6,143 bases of DNA from an uncultured Oscillospiraceae bacterium (GTDB taxonomy: Bacteria; Bacillota; Clostridia; Oscillospirales; Oscillospiraceae): positions 1 through 6,143 of the forward strand of contig CAKTKF010000080.1 of the NCBI GenBank assembly GCA_934569215.1, written 5' to 3'. Shown one piece after another: positions 1-5,889 of the stretch. The notes below the pieces were generated by a model. It was not told where the DNA came from. It did no database searches and saw only the letters and a list, made by a program, of their open reading frames with translations. The number at the start of each line of letters is the position of its first letter. Within the stretch, counting starts at the first letter, position 1. The position numbers were made by a program, and so were the translations under genes.

Positions 1-1916
1 ACTTCCGCCTCGATGACGGTGTTGCCCTCGTGATCGGGGTTCATGCCCATGGGACGGCCACGGCGCTTGCTCAGATCGCCCATCACGTCGCCCACGTAGG
101 AATCCGGAACGGTGACGGACAGCGCACCGATGGGCTCCAGCAGAGTGGGGTTGGCGTTGGGCATGGCTTCCTTGAAGGCCAGGATGGCGGCCAGCTTGAA
201 GGCCATTTCGTTGGAGTCAACGGGGTGGTAGGAGCCGTCGTACAGCGTCGCCTTCAGGCCGACCATGGGATAACCGGCCAGCGGACCCTTCTGAACGGCT
301 TCCTGAATGCCTTTTTCAACGGCGGGGTAGAAGTTCTTGGGAACGGAGCCGCCGAAGACCTCCTCGGCGAAAATCAAATCGTCCTGCTCCTCCTGGGGCT
401 CGAAGCGAACCCAGACGTCGCCGAACTGGCCGCTGCCGCCGGTCTGCTTCTTGTGACGGCCGTGGGCTTCCACCTTTTTCTTGATCTTCTCCCGGTAGGC
501 GACCTTCGCCGGATACAGCACGGCGTCCACGCCGAAGCGGCTCTTCAGCTTGGAGACCAGCACGTCCAGCTGCTGATCGCCGGTGCCGGAGATGACCTGC
601 TGCTTGGTCTCGGCGTTGTTGGTCAGGGTGAAGGAGGGATCTTCCTCGTTCAGACGGTTCAGGCCGGTGCCGACCTTGTCTTCCTGTCCCTTCACCTTGG
701 GGGCGATGGCCATGGAATAGCAGGGGGCGGGGTAGGGGATCTGCTTCAGAGAGACGACCTTTCTGGGGTCGCACAGGGTATCGCCGGTGCGAACCTTGTC
801 CATCTTGCCGATGGCGCCGATGTCGCCGCAGCCCAGAACCTTGACCTCCGTGGCCTTCTTGCCGCACATGGTGTAGAGTCTGCCGAGCTTTTCGGTTTCG
901 CCGGTGCGGGCGTTGACCAGGGTGGTGTCGGAGGTGATCTCACCGGAGAGCACCTTGACGTAGGAATACTTGCCGTACTGGTCGGAGACGGTCTTCCACA
1001 CGTAAGCGGAGGGAACGCCGCCGGGGGACACCACGAATTCCTCGGTCTTGCCGTCGGCGGTGGTGGCCTTGTGATAGTTGCCCTGCACGGGGTTGGGCAG
1101 CAGGTCGATGATGTGATCCATGAGCATCAGGCTGCCCAGGCAGGTCAGGCCGGAGCCGCACAGCACGGGGAACAGGCTCAGATCCTTCACGCCCTGATGC
1201 AGGCCGGTGATCATTTCCCGGTAAGTAAAGTCGTCGCCCTCGAAGAAGCGATCCATCAGAGCCTCATCGGTTTCGGCAACGGCTTCCTTCAGCGCGTCGT
1301 TGAATTCTTCGATGACGGACGCCTTATCGTCGGGGACGTCAATCTCTACGCGCTTCAGGTTCTGCATCTCGTAGGCGCGCTTATTCAGCACGTCGATGAT
1401 GCCGGTGACCTTATGGGCGGAATTCCAGATGGGGATGACGACGGGGGCGATCTTGTTGCCGTACTTTTCCCGCAGGGCGTTGAAGGTGGCATTGTAGTCG
1501 GAATTGTCCTCGTCTACCTTGGAGATGTAGACGAAGCGGGGCATATTCCGGTCCTCGCAGTATTTCCAGGCCTTCTCAAAGCCCACGGTGATGCCATCCT
1601 TGGCAGAGCACACCAGGATCGCGGCGTCGGCGGCGCGGAGCGCCTCCATGACGGCGCCGGAGAAGTCGAACGCGCCGGGAGTATCCAGCAGGTTGATCTT
1701 CACGTTGTGATATTCCAGCGGAACGACGGAGGTGGAGATCGAAATATGACGGCGGATCTCCTCGGGGTCGTAATCGCAGACGGTATTTCCGTCGGCGTTC
1801 TTGCCGATGCGGTCGATGGCGCCGGTCATGTAAAGCAGGCTCTCAGCCAGCGCGGTCTTGCCGCTGCCGCTGTGACCCAGCAGACAGATATTGCGGATGG
1901 AATTAACAGTGTACAT
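1..1916 (-). CDS. EF-G-like translational GTPase (EF-G2/FusA2-type paralogue), 3' end outside the window
   Basis: This is a translation factor of the EF-G family; 638 residues are visible and roughly the last 50 lie beyond the window edge. The start is ATG at 1916, with AAAGGAGT (1934-1927) ten bases upstream. The P-loop is GHSGSGKT (residues 14-21) rather than the AHIDAGKT of housekeeping EF-G. Switch I reads RRHISIST (55-62), G3 is DTPGAFDF (78-85), and the G4 position is SKVD (132-135) instead of NKxD. The domain IV signature TGGSGQFGDV lies near residue 490, and domain V begins near 593 (EPIGALSV, later GDLSKRRGRP). The P-loop and switch style match the bacterial EF-G II group, a paralogue of fusA. 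In canonical EF-G a histidine follows DTPG and is needed for GTP hydrolysis; here it is Ala82. Family membership is very likely. The exact role (translocation, recycling or a stress-specific factor) cannot be read from sequence. It has its own promoter and appears to be transcribed separately from the upstream operon. Confidence 0.93.
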   Translation of the reverse strand, partial: MYTVNSIRNICLLGHSGSGKTALAESLLYMTGAIDRIGKNADGNTVCDYDPEEIRRHISISTSVVPLEYHNVKINLLDTPGAFDFSGAVMEALRAADAAILVCSAKDGITVGFEKAWKYCEDRNMPRFVYISKVDEDNSDYNATFNALREKYGNKIAPVVIPIWNSAHKVTGIIDVLNKRAYEMQNLKRVEIDVPDDKASVIEEFNDALKEAVAETDEALMDRFFEGDDFTYREMITGLHQGVKDLSLFPVLCGSGLTCLGSLMLMDHIIDLLPNPVQGNYHKATTADGKTEEFVVSPGGVPSAYVWKTVSDQYGKYSYVKVLSGEITSDTTLVNARTGETEKLGRLYTMCGKKATEVKVLGCGDIGAIGKMDKVRTGDTLCDPRKVVSLKQIPYPAPCYSMAIAPKVKGQEDKVGTGLNRLNEEDPSFTLTNNAETKQQVISGTGDQQLDVLVSKLKSRFGVDAVLYPAKVAYREKIKKKVEAHGRHKKQTGGSGQFGDVWVRFEPQEEQDDLIFAEEVFGGSVPKNFYPAVEKGIQEAVQKGPLAGYPMVGLKATLYDGSYHPVDSNEMAFKLAAILAFKEAMPNANPTLLEPIGALSVTVPDSYVGDVMGDLSKRRGRPMGMNPDHEGNTVIEAE

Positions 1917-1981
1917 TGTGGTCAATACTCCTTTCGGGAAGGGAAGCCTTCCATTTGGGGCGCGGGCACCCGAATAGTGAC

Positions 1982-2010
1982 ATTATACACGAAAGACGCG
2001 TCAAATGCAA
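1982..2010 (-). promoter_or_regulatory. Sigma-A-type promoter of the EF-G-like gene
   Basis: Reading the minus strand, a -35 box TTGCAT (2010-2005) is followed by a 17-base spacer and a perfect -10 box TATAAT (1987-1982). Transcription would start near 1975, giving a leader of about 60 bases before the ATG at 1916. A short dyad, TTTCG/CGAAA (2018-2022 and 2031-2035), sits just upstream of the -35 box; it may be chance. Confidence 0.75.
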
Positions 2011-2124
2011 TGCTTATTTTCGTCACTTTGCGAAATTGTGTAAATTGGTGGGCGGACACTTGCTTTTGTGTGCAAAACAGACAAATTTCGGCGCGGAAAT
2101 CCGGCAAGGTGTACAATGAACGCG

Positions 2125-2156
2125 CCGGGGAATGGGCAAAATGAAACCATCCCCGG
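2125..2156. repeat. Imperfect inverted repeat (hairpin with one bulge)
   Basis: CCGGGGAATGG (2125-2135) pairs with CCATCCCCGG (2147-2156) as a ten-base-pair stem with one bulged A and an 11-base loop. It lies just past the terminator hairpin in the direction of the upstream operon. It has no T-run on either side, so it is not an ordinary intrinsic terminator; it could be a backup 3'-end structure or chance. Confidence 0.45.
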
Positions 2157-2163
2157 GACGCAA

Positions 2164-2198
2164 AGGACGGCAGCCCCTGAAATGAGGGCTGCCGTCCT
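2164..2198 (-). terminator. Rho-independent terminator of the rlmB-lipoprotein operon
   Basis: A perfect 13-bp GC-rich stem is formed by AGGACGGCAGCCC (2164-2176) and its complement (2186-2198), with a 9-base loop. It lies 14 bases past the lipoprotein stop codon. On the minus strand the stem runs out into only two further T residues before a G, so the T-tract is short. It is placed correctly to end the lipoprotein transcript before the EF-G promoter. In the plus direction it has no gene to serve. Confidence 0.7.
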
Positions 2199-2212
2199 GT
2201 AATACCCGTAGC

Positions 2213-2710
2213 TTATCCGGTATAGTGACCGTCGATCATATTACCGGAGACAATGTCGTACACCATTCCATCTGACAGAGAGGTGGCGGAGTTTGCGGCT
2301 GCATCGACCACAAAGTCTTCGTTCCATGCGCCCGCAACGGAAAGCACATTGCCGGTGATGCTCCAGCTGAGATCGGACTGCTCTTCGTGGGCGGGTTCCG
2401 TTTTCCGCTCGACTTCGCGTTTGGCAGACGATTCAGAGAATGATATGCAGTGAAGCTCCTGATTCTGAGAATTCCAAAGGCGGAAGGGGACTCCAACAGA
2501 CGCTTTTATCTGCGACAGGACGTCTTCTTCGGGATTCGCTTCCGGAACATCACTTTCGGCGGCGGGTGCTTGCTCGTTGATATGCTCTGCCGCTTGGATC
2601 CCCGCGGCATTGCTTCCGACGCCGGCATCCGCAGGCGATGCCTCGTTGGCACAGGAACACAAGAGTGTGCTCAATACAAACATGGCAAGAATCATTTTTG
2701 CTTTCTTCAT
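2213..2710 (-). CDS. Small predicted lipoprotein of unknown function
   Basis: The protein has 165 residues and I do not recognise its family. It begins MKKAKM, followed by a hydrophobic stretch (7-18) and a lipobox-like LCSC with the probable lipidated Cys at 20, so it should be an exported protein anchored to the outer face of the membrane. Residues 21-65 are an Ala/Glu/Pro-rich, probably disordered linker. Residues 66-165 look folded and contain tryptophans at 79, 116 and 129 and a C-terminal stretch that reads like short beta strands (SWSITGNVLSVAGAW, then EDFVVDA). The start at 2710 is chosen because the AAGGAGG at 2726-2720 sits nine bases before it; an earlier in-frame ATG at 2731 would lie upstream of that site. 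It follows the membrane pseudo-ATPase gene by 63 bases with no terminator between. Several stretches have lower GC than the flanking genes (about 50% near 2400-2520). Confidence 0.85.
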   Translation of the reverse strand: MKKAKMILAMFVLSTLLCSCANEASPADAGVGSNAAGIQAAEHINEQAPAAESDVPEANPEEDVLSQIKASVGVPFRLWNSQNQELHCISFSESSAKREVERKTEPAHEEQSDLSWSITGNVLSVAGAWNEDFVVDAAANSATSLSDGMVYDIVSGNMIDGHYTG

Positions 2711-2719
2711 GGTCTTTCG

Positions 2720-2726
2720 CCTCCTT
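2720..2726 (-). promoter_or_regulatory. Ribosome binding site that fixes the lipoprotein start
   Basis: On the minus strand AAGGAGG lies nine bases before the ATG at 2710. It also lies inside the seven-codon extension that would result from starting at the ATG at 2731, which argues for the downstream start and the shorter signal peptide. Confidence 0.8.
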
Positions 2727-2773
2727 AACATGGGGTGATAGTTACAATCGATCAGGGTTTTATCGGGAACGTG

Positions 2774-4834
2774 TTACACAGCCCTCGTCCATTCCGTGAC
2801 GAGGAAGCCGGGAATCATCCAGATGAGCTGATACAATAGCACGTTGGTGGGGGTGAGCAGCTCCGTGGAGCCGAGGTAGCCCAGCGCCAGCATGGTGAGC
2901 ATTCCGAGGATGCCGCCGATCAGGTGGATGACGGTGCCCAGGGTGGCGGCGGAGCGCAGGCTGCGCGCGCCGGTGACGGCGTAGGCCGCGCTGACCAGCT
3001 CGTCCCGTGTTGTAATGGCCAGAGCGGCCGCTTCCGGGTCGGGACGGCGGTTCAGCAGGTCGTTCCGGATCTCCCGGGTGGGGAAGACGATTCGGCGGGT
3101 CTTGACACCGAATTTGGATTGCAGGAAGCCTTCCGTGAGCATGAAGTCCCCGCACAGGATCACGGGGGTCACCGACCGGTGGCCGCACAGGGTCACAAGC
3201 CCTGCCGCGGCGGAACGCATCTTGGCGTAGGAAATGGCGAACACGGCGCACAGCTGGCCGTCGATGGCGGCGTACACCGCCTGATTGACCATGGTGCCTT
3301 CGGGAATCACAACGCCCATATCCTGCAAAAAGTTCAGGCTGCCCAGCAGTACCGGCTCGCCGCAGACCTCGCCGCCGATGCCGCCGGTGCCGTAGTTCTG
3401 GAAATTCTTCACAGGGTGCTCTTCCACATTGCGGTTTTTCATCAGCTGCCGGAACACGGGAACCAGCCCGCCGCCGGCGGCGGTGATCAGGGAGGCGGTC
3501 AGAGCCACGACCTCATCGGGGCTGCGCCTGCCGTAAAATTTGACGCCGTTGAGTTTGGTGCTGCCCAGGGGGAACAGGTCCTCATCCCGGAGGGGGAAGG
3601 CGGCCTTGCCGCTCAGACCCTTCACGCCCTCCCAGCCGCACAGCACGGTGCCGACCATGTGCAGCCGCTTTTCCAGCACCGCCATGGGGCGGGTGTAGGA
3701 GATGAAGAAGCTGGCGGGGACGGCCACCAGCAGACTGGTGGCGAGAATCTGCACGCCGAGACTCGTGCCGTGGAGCATTCCCGCAAACACGGCAATGCCG
3801 ATGCAGATCAGCAGGCTCAGTAGGGCGTATACGCCCTGCACCTTTTCGGGGGCGGAGGGGAGGCTGTAGGTGTCCATAAAGTCTTCCACTTCCGCTTCGC
3901 CCCGCACCAGGCCGGGCATACCCCCATAGTAGTCGGAAATTTTGGTGATGCCCTTCAGCCGGACGGCCTTGCGCAGGGTGTCCATCTGCCCCATTTCGGT
4001 GGAGCGGCGCTGGCAGCGGGCGGCCATGGCCATGGTCATTTCCAGGCAGAAGGCGGCGCAGCAGGGAACCCGCACCTCCACCAGGCAGGACGCGGCGTCC
4101 ACACAGCAGGCGATAAAGGTGAAGGCAAGCAGAGAATTCAGGTTGAACCGGCCCTTGAAGATACTGCCCAGTCCGTCCAGCATCAGATGACTGCCCAGCA
4201 GCCCGGATACCAGCATGGCCAGTACCTGACTGAAAATCACCAGACGCATCCGGTTTTCCGGCACCATATCCAGCGCCAGCAGCGTGGTGACACCGGCGCA
4301 CAGCAGCACGATGACAAGGTTCAGCAGAATGCCGATTTGCAGCTTGCCGATGCCCAACTCCGTCAGCTCGTAGTACCGCTTCTCGGGGCCTGCCACCAGC
4401 TTCCTTTTCAGCTCCCGCAGGCGCTGATGGGGGTCAAAGGGGATGGGCGGGGTCTGGGGCTGCGCAGGGGTCTCCGGCGCAGGGGCGTCGGAATTGCCGC
4501 CCGCCAGAGCTTCCGCGATCAGATCGTCAATGGCCCTGGTGTCGTCGCTTGGGGCGGCCTCCGCCGCTTCCTGGGGCAGTGCTTCGGCGGGGTCAAAGCG
4601 GACGGTGGCGTCGTCGGAAACCGGATCGGGGGTTTCCTCGGGGGCTTCGGCAGCCTCAGTCATTTCGGCTTCGGGCTGCTCCGGCGCCGGGGAAGAGGTT
4701 TCCTCCACCAGCAGCGCGTCTACGTCCAGTTCCTCCTCTGACGCCGTATCCTTGACGTCCTCGTCGGGATCTTCGTGAAATTCCCGCAGGATGTCGTCAA
4801 GATCAAATTCCTGGGATTCGTTGGTATTGTCCAT
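2774..4834 (-). CDS. Degenerate P1B-type P-type ATPase-like membrane protein (predicted pseudo-ATPase)
   Basis: This is a 686-residue protein. Residues 1-135 are acidic and Pro-rich (about 41 Asp/Glu against 4 Lys/Arg in the first 130), probably disordered and cytoplasmic. Likely membrane segments lie near 165-188, 198-218, 234-254, 257-273, 335-353, 358-380, 631-654 and 660-681. This is the 4+2+2 layout of heavy-metal P-type ATPases. VPA (372-374) sits where CPx would be, HP is at 473-474, the nucleotide-domain pattern GTGGIGGEV starts at 482, and CGD (561-563) stands where TGD would be. The DKTG phosphorylation motif is absent, as are TGE in the shortened loop at 274-334 and GDGxND after 590. 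I infer an ancestral transporter fold that no longer pumps; a regulatory, scaffolding or ligand-sensing role is possible but unproven. The start at 4834 has AGGAGG eight bases upstream. The gene follows rlmB by 32 bases and is probably cotranscribed with it and with the lipoprotein gene. The reading frame is intact, so this is divergence rather than a broken pseudogene. Confidence 0.8.
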   Translation of the reverse strand: MDNTNESQEFDLDDILREFHEDPDEDVKDTASEEELDVDALLVEETSSPAPEQPEAEMTEAAEAPEETPDPVSDDATVRFDPAEALPQEAAEAAPSDDTRAIDDLIAEALAGGNSDAPAPETPAQPQTPPIPFDPHQRLRELKRKLVAGPEKRYYELTELGIGKLQIGILLNLVIVLLCAGVTTLLALDMVPENRMRLVIFSQVLAMLVSGLLGSHLMLDGLGSIFKGRFNLNSLLAFTFIACCVDAASCLVEVRVPCCAAFCLEMTMAMAARCQRRSTEMGQMDTLRKAVRLKGITKISDYYGGMPGLVRGEAEVEDFMDTYSLPSAPEKVQGVYALLSLLICIGIAVFAGMLHGTSLGVQILATSLLVAVPASFFISYTRPMAVLEKRLHMVGTVLCGWEGVKGLSGKAAFPLRDEDLFPLGSTKLNGVKFYGRRSPDEVVALTASLITAAGGGLVPVFRQLMKNRNVEEHPVKNFQNYGTGGIGGEVCGEPVLLGSLNFLQDMGVVIPEGTMVNQAVYAAIDGQLCAVFAISYAKMRSAAAGLVTLCGHRSVTPVILCGDFMLTEGFLQSKFGVKTRRIVFPTREIRNDLLNRRPDPEAAALAITTRDELVSAAYAVTGARSLRSAATLGTVIHLIGGILGMLTMLALGYLGSTELLTPTNVLLYQLIWMIPGFLVTEWTRAV

Positions 4835-4866
4835 ATGGGTTTCCTCCTGGTGAAATTCGGCTGCTG

Positions 4867-5673
4867 TCAGCCGATGCGCTGGCGTACTGCCTCATAGAGC
4901 AGAATGGATGCGGCGGCGGACGCGTTGAGAGAGCTGATGTTTCCCTTCATGGGGATGCTGACCATCACGTCGCAGTTCTTCCGAACCAGCTGGCTTAAGC
5001 CCTCGCCCTCGTTGCCGATGACAATGGCGGCGGGTACGGTCAGGTCGGCCTTATACATGGGGATGGAGCCTTCGGCGGCGGTGCCGAATACCCAGACGCC
5101 CTTGTCCTTCAGCTCGGCGATGGCGGCGTTGATATTGGTCACCCGGGCGACCTTCATGTACTCTACGGCGCCGGCGGAGGCCTTGGCCACGGTGGCGGTC
5201 AGACCCACACTGCGGCGCTTGGGGATGATGACGCCGTGAGCGCCCGCGCACTCGGCGCTTCTGAGGATCGCGCCCAGATTGTGGGGGTCGGACAGCTCGT
5301 CGCAGATGACGACCAGGGGTGCTTCCCCGCGGGACGCGGCTTCCTCCAGAATGTCGTCAACGGTAAAATAGGCGTGGGCGGCGGCCAGGGCGATCACACC
5401 CTGATGGGCATGGGTGAAGGACATGGCGTCCAGCTTTCGCCGATCGACGCTGACAACGACAGCCCCCGCGTCCTTTGCCTCGGCGGCCAGACGCTGTAAG
5501 CCACGGTCGGTGTCGCCGTCGGCGATGAATACCTTATCAATGGTGCGCCCGCTTCTGAGCGCTTCCTGGAGGGCGTTGCGCCCCTCCAGCTGCCCCTCAG
5601 CTTCCTCCGCAGGTGCTGCCTGGGCGGGGCGGGGCGGGAAATTCCGTCCCTGGGGGCGGCGTTTTTCGTTCAT
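4867..5673 (-). CDS. rlmB: 23S rRNA (guanosine-2'-O-)-methyltransferase RlmB (SpoU/TrmH family)
   Basis: The enzyme transfers a methyl group from S-adenosylmethionine to a ribose in the peptidyl-transferase region of 23S rRNA (G2251 in E. coli numbering). The product is 268 residues. Residues 1-29 form a basic, Pro/Arg/Ala-rich tail that the E. coli protein lacks. The substrate-binding domain starts at EGRNALQEAL (30-39). The trefoil-knot SPOUT domain carries motif 1 (DPHNLGAILRSAECAGAHG, 129-147, with Asn132 and Arg138), motif 2 (GNEGEGLS, 220-227) and motif 3 (SIPMKGNISSLNAS, 239-252). The phrase RSVGLT after motif 1 is typical of RlmB. The start at 5673 is supported by an AAGGAA site nine bases upstream; a longer frame back to a TTG at 5709 has no good site and would run to within a few bases of the promoter. 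It is the first gene of the apparent operon. A related tRNA or rRNA SpoU enzyme is the main alternative. Confidence 0.93.
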   Translation of the reverse strand: MNEKRRPQGRNFPPRPAQAAPAEEAEGQLEGRNALQEALRSGRTIDKVFIADGDTDRGLQRLAAEAKDAGAVVVSVDRRKLDAMSFTHAHQGVIALAAAHAYFTVDDILEEAASRGEAPLVVICDELSDPHNLGAILRSAECAGAHGVIIPKRRSVGLTATVAKASAGAVEYMKVARVTNINAAIAELKDKGVWVFGTAAEGSIPMYKADLTVPAAIVIGNEGEGLSQLVRKNCDVMVSIPMKGNISSLNASAAASILLYEAVRQRIG

Positions 5674-5682
5674 AAATCCAAG

Positions 5683-5688
5683 TTCCTT
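5683..5688 (-). promoter_or_regulatory. Ribosome binding site that fixes the rlmB start
   Basis: On the minus strand AAGGAA lies nine bases before the ATG at 5673. It supports that start over the upstream in-frame TTG at 5709. Confidence 0.65.
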
Positions 5689-5717
5689 TCCTGGAAAAGT
5701 GCTGTACAAGCTATACT

Positions 5718-5746
5718 ATTATAGCAGATTTCCTCCGGTTTCACAA
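5718..5746 (-). promoter_or_regulatory. Promoter of the rlmB operon
   Basis: On the minus strand a -35 box TTGTGA (5746-5741) is followed by a 17-base spacer and a -10 box TATAAT (5723-5718), with an extended TGC directly before it. The start of transcription would be near 5711, giving a leader of roughly 38 bases. The -10 box lies inside a palindrome, GCTATA-CTAT-TATAGC (5710-5725). Confidence 0.8.
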
Positions 5747-5831
5747 CTCTTATTTTTCCCCCGGGGCGGGAGAAATGGCTGTTTCTGGCGGAAATTAACA
5801 GAAAATTTACCGCACGAAGGGGAATCGCCGA

Positions 5832-5860
5832 TTGCCTACCACGGAAAAATGTGTTATGAT
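5832..5860 (+). promoter_or_regulatory. Promoter of ftsH
   Basis: TTGCCT (5832-5837) and TATGAT (5855-5860) are separated by 17 bases, and TGT precedes the -10 box as an extended element. Transcription would start near 5867, leaving a leader of only about 23 bases, just enough for the ribosome binding site at 5876-5882. Confidence 0.65.
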
Positions 5861-5889
5861 AATCCCAATGCAATGAAGGAGGCGAGGGA

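Larger units (their letters stand above)
1917..2212. other. Intergenic region between the lipoprotein gene and the EF-G-like gene
   Basis: This 296-base gap is visibly richer in A and T in its middle than the flanking genes. From right to left it holds the transcription-end hairpin of the upstream operon (2164-2198), a second bulged hairpin (2125-2156), an AT-rich stretch (about 2011-2110), the EF-G promoter (1982-2010) and the leader with the ribosome binding site. The open frame at 1922-2116 on the minus strand begins with TTG and overlies the promoter, so I do not call it a gene. No tRNA, riboswitch or small RNA could be recognised. Confidence 0.6.

Noticed and set aside
2064..2077. Small hairpin TTTTG-TGTG-CAAAA
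   Set aside because: A five-pair AT-rich stem in an AT-rich gap is expected by chance, and nothing else marks it.
1922..2116. A 64-codon minus-strand frame just upstream of the EF-G-like gene
   Set aside because: It would start at TTG without a good ribosome binding site and it overlies the EF-G promoter and its AT-rich upstream region.
30..2144. A 704-codon open frame on the plus strand
   Set aside because: It is antisense to the EF-G-like gene and runs through that gene's promoter and leader. Its translation is a Gly/Ala/Val/His/Asp-rich string with no recognisable domain, as expected when a GC-rich gene is read on the opposite strand.
2924..3823. A 299-codon open frame on the plus strand
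   Set aside because: It is entirely antisense to the pseudo-ATPase gene, is low in complexity (rich in Gly, Ala, Gln, His), and lacks a convincing start signal.
2774..4834. Calling the membrane protein a functional metal-transporting ATPase
   Set aside because: The general architecture fits, but the DKTG, CPx, TGE and GDGxND motifs are all absent, so active transport by the usual mechanism is not supported.
5752..5776. Possible terminator between rlmB and ftsH
   Set aside because: The stem is not followed by a T-run on either strand and it lies upstream of two divergent promoters, where no transcript needs to end.
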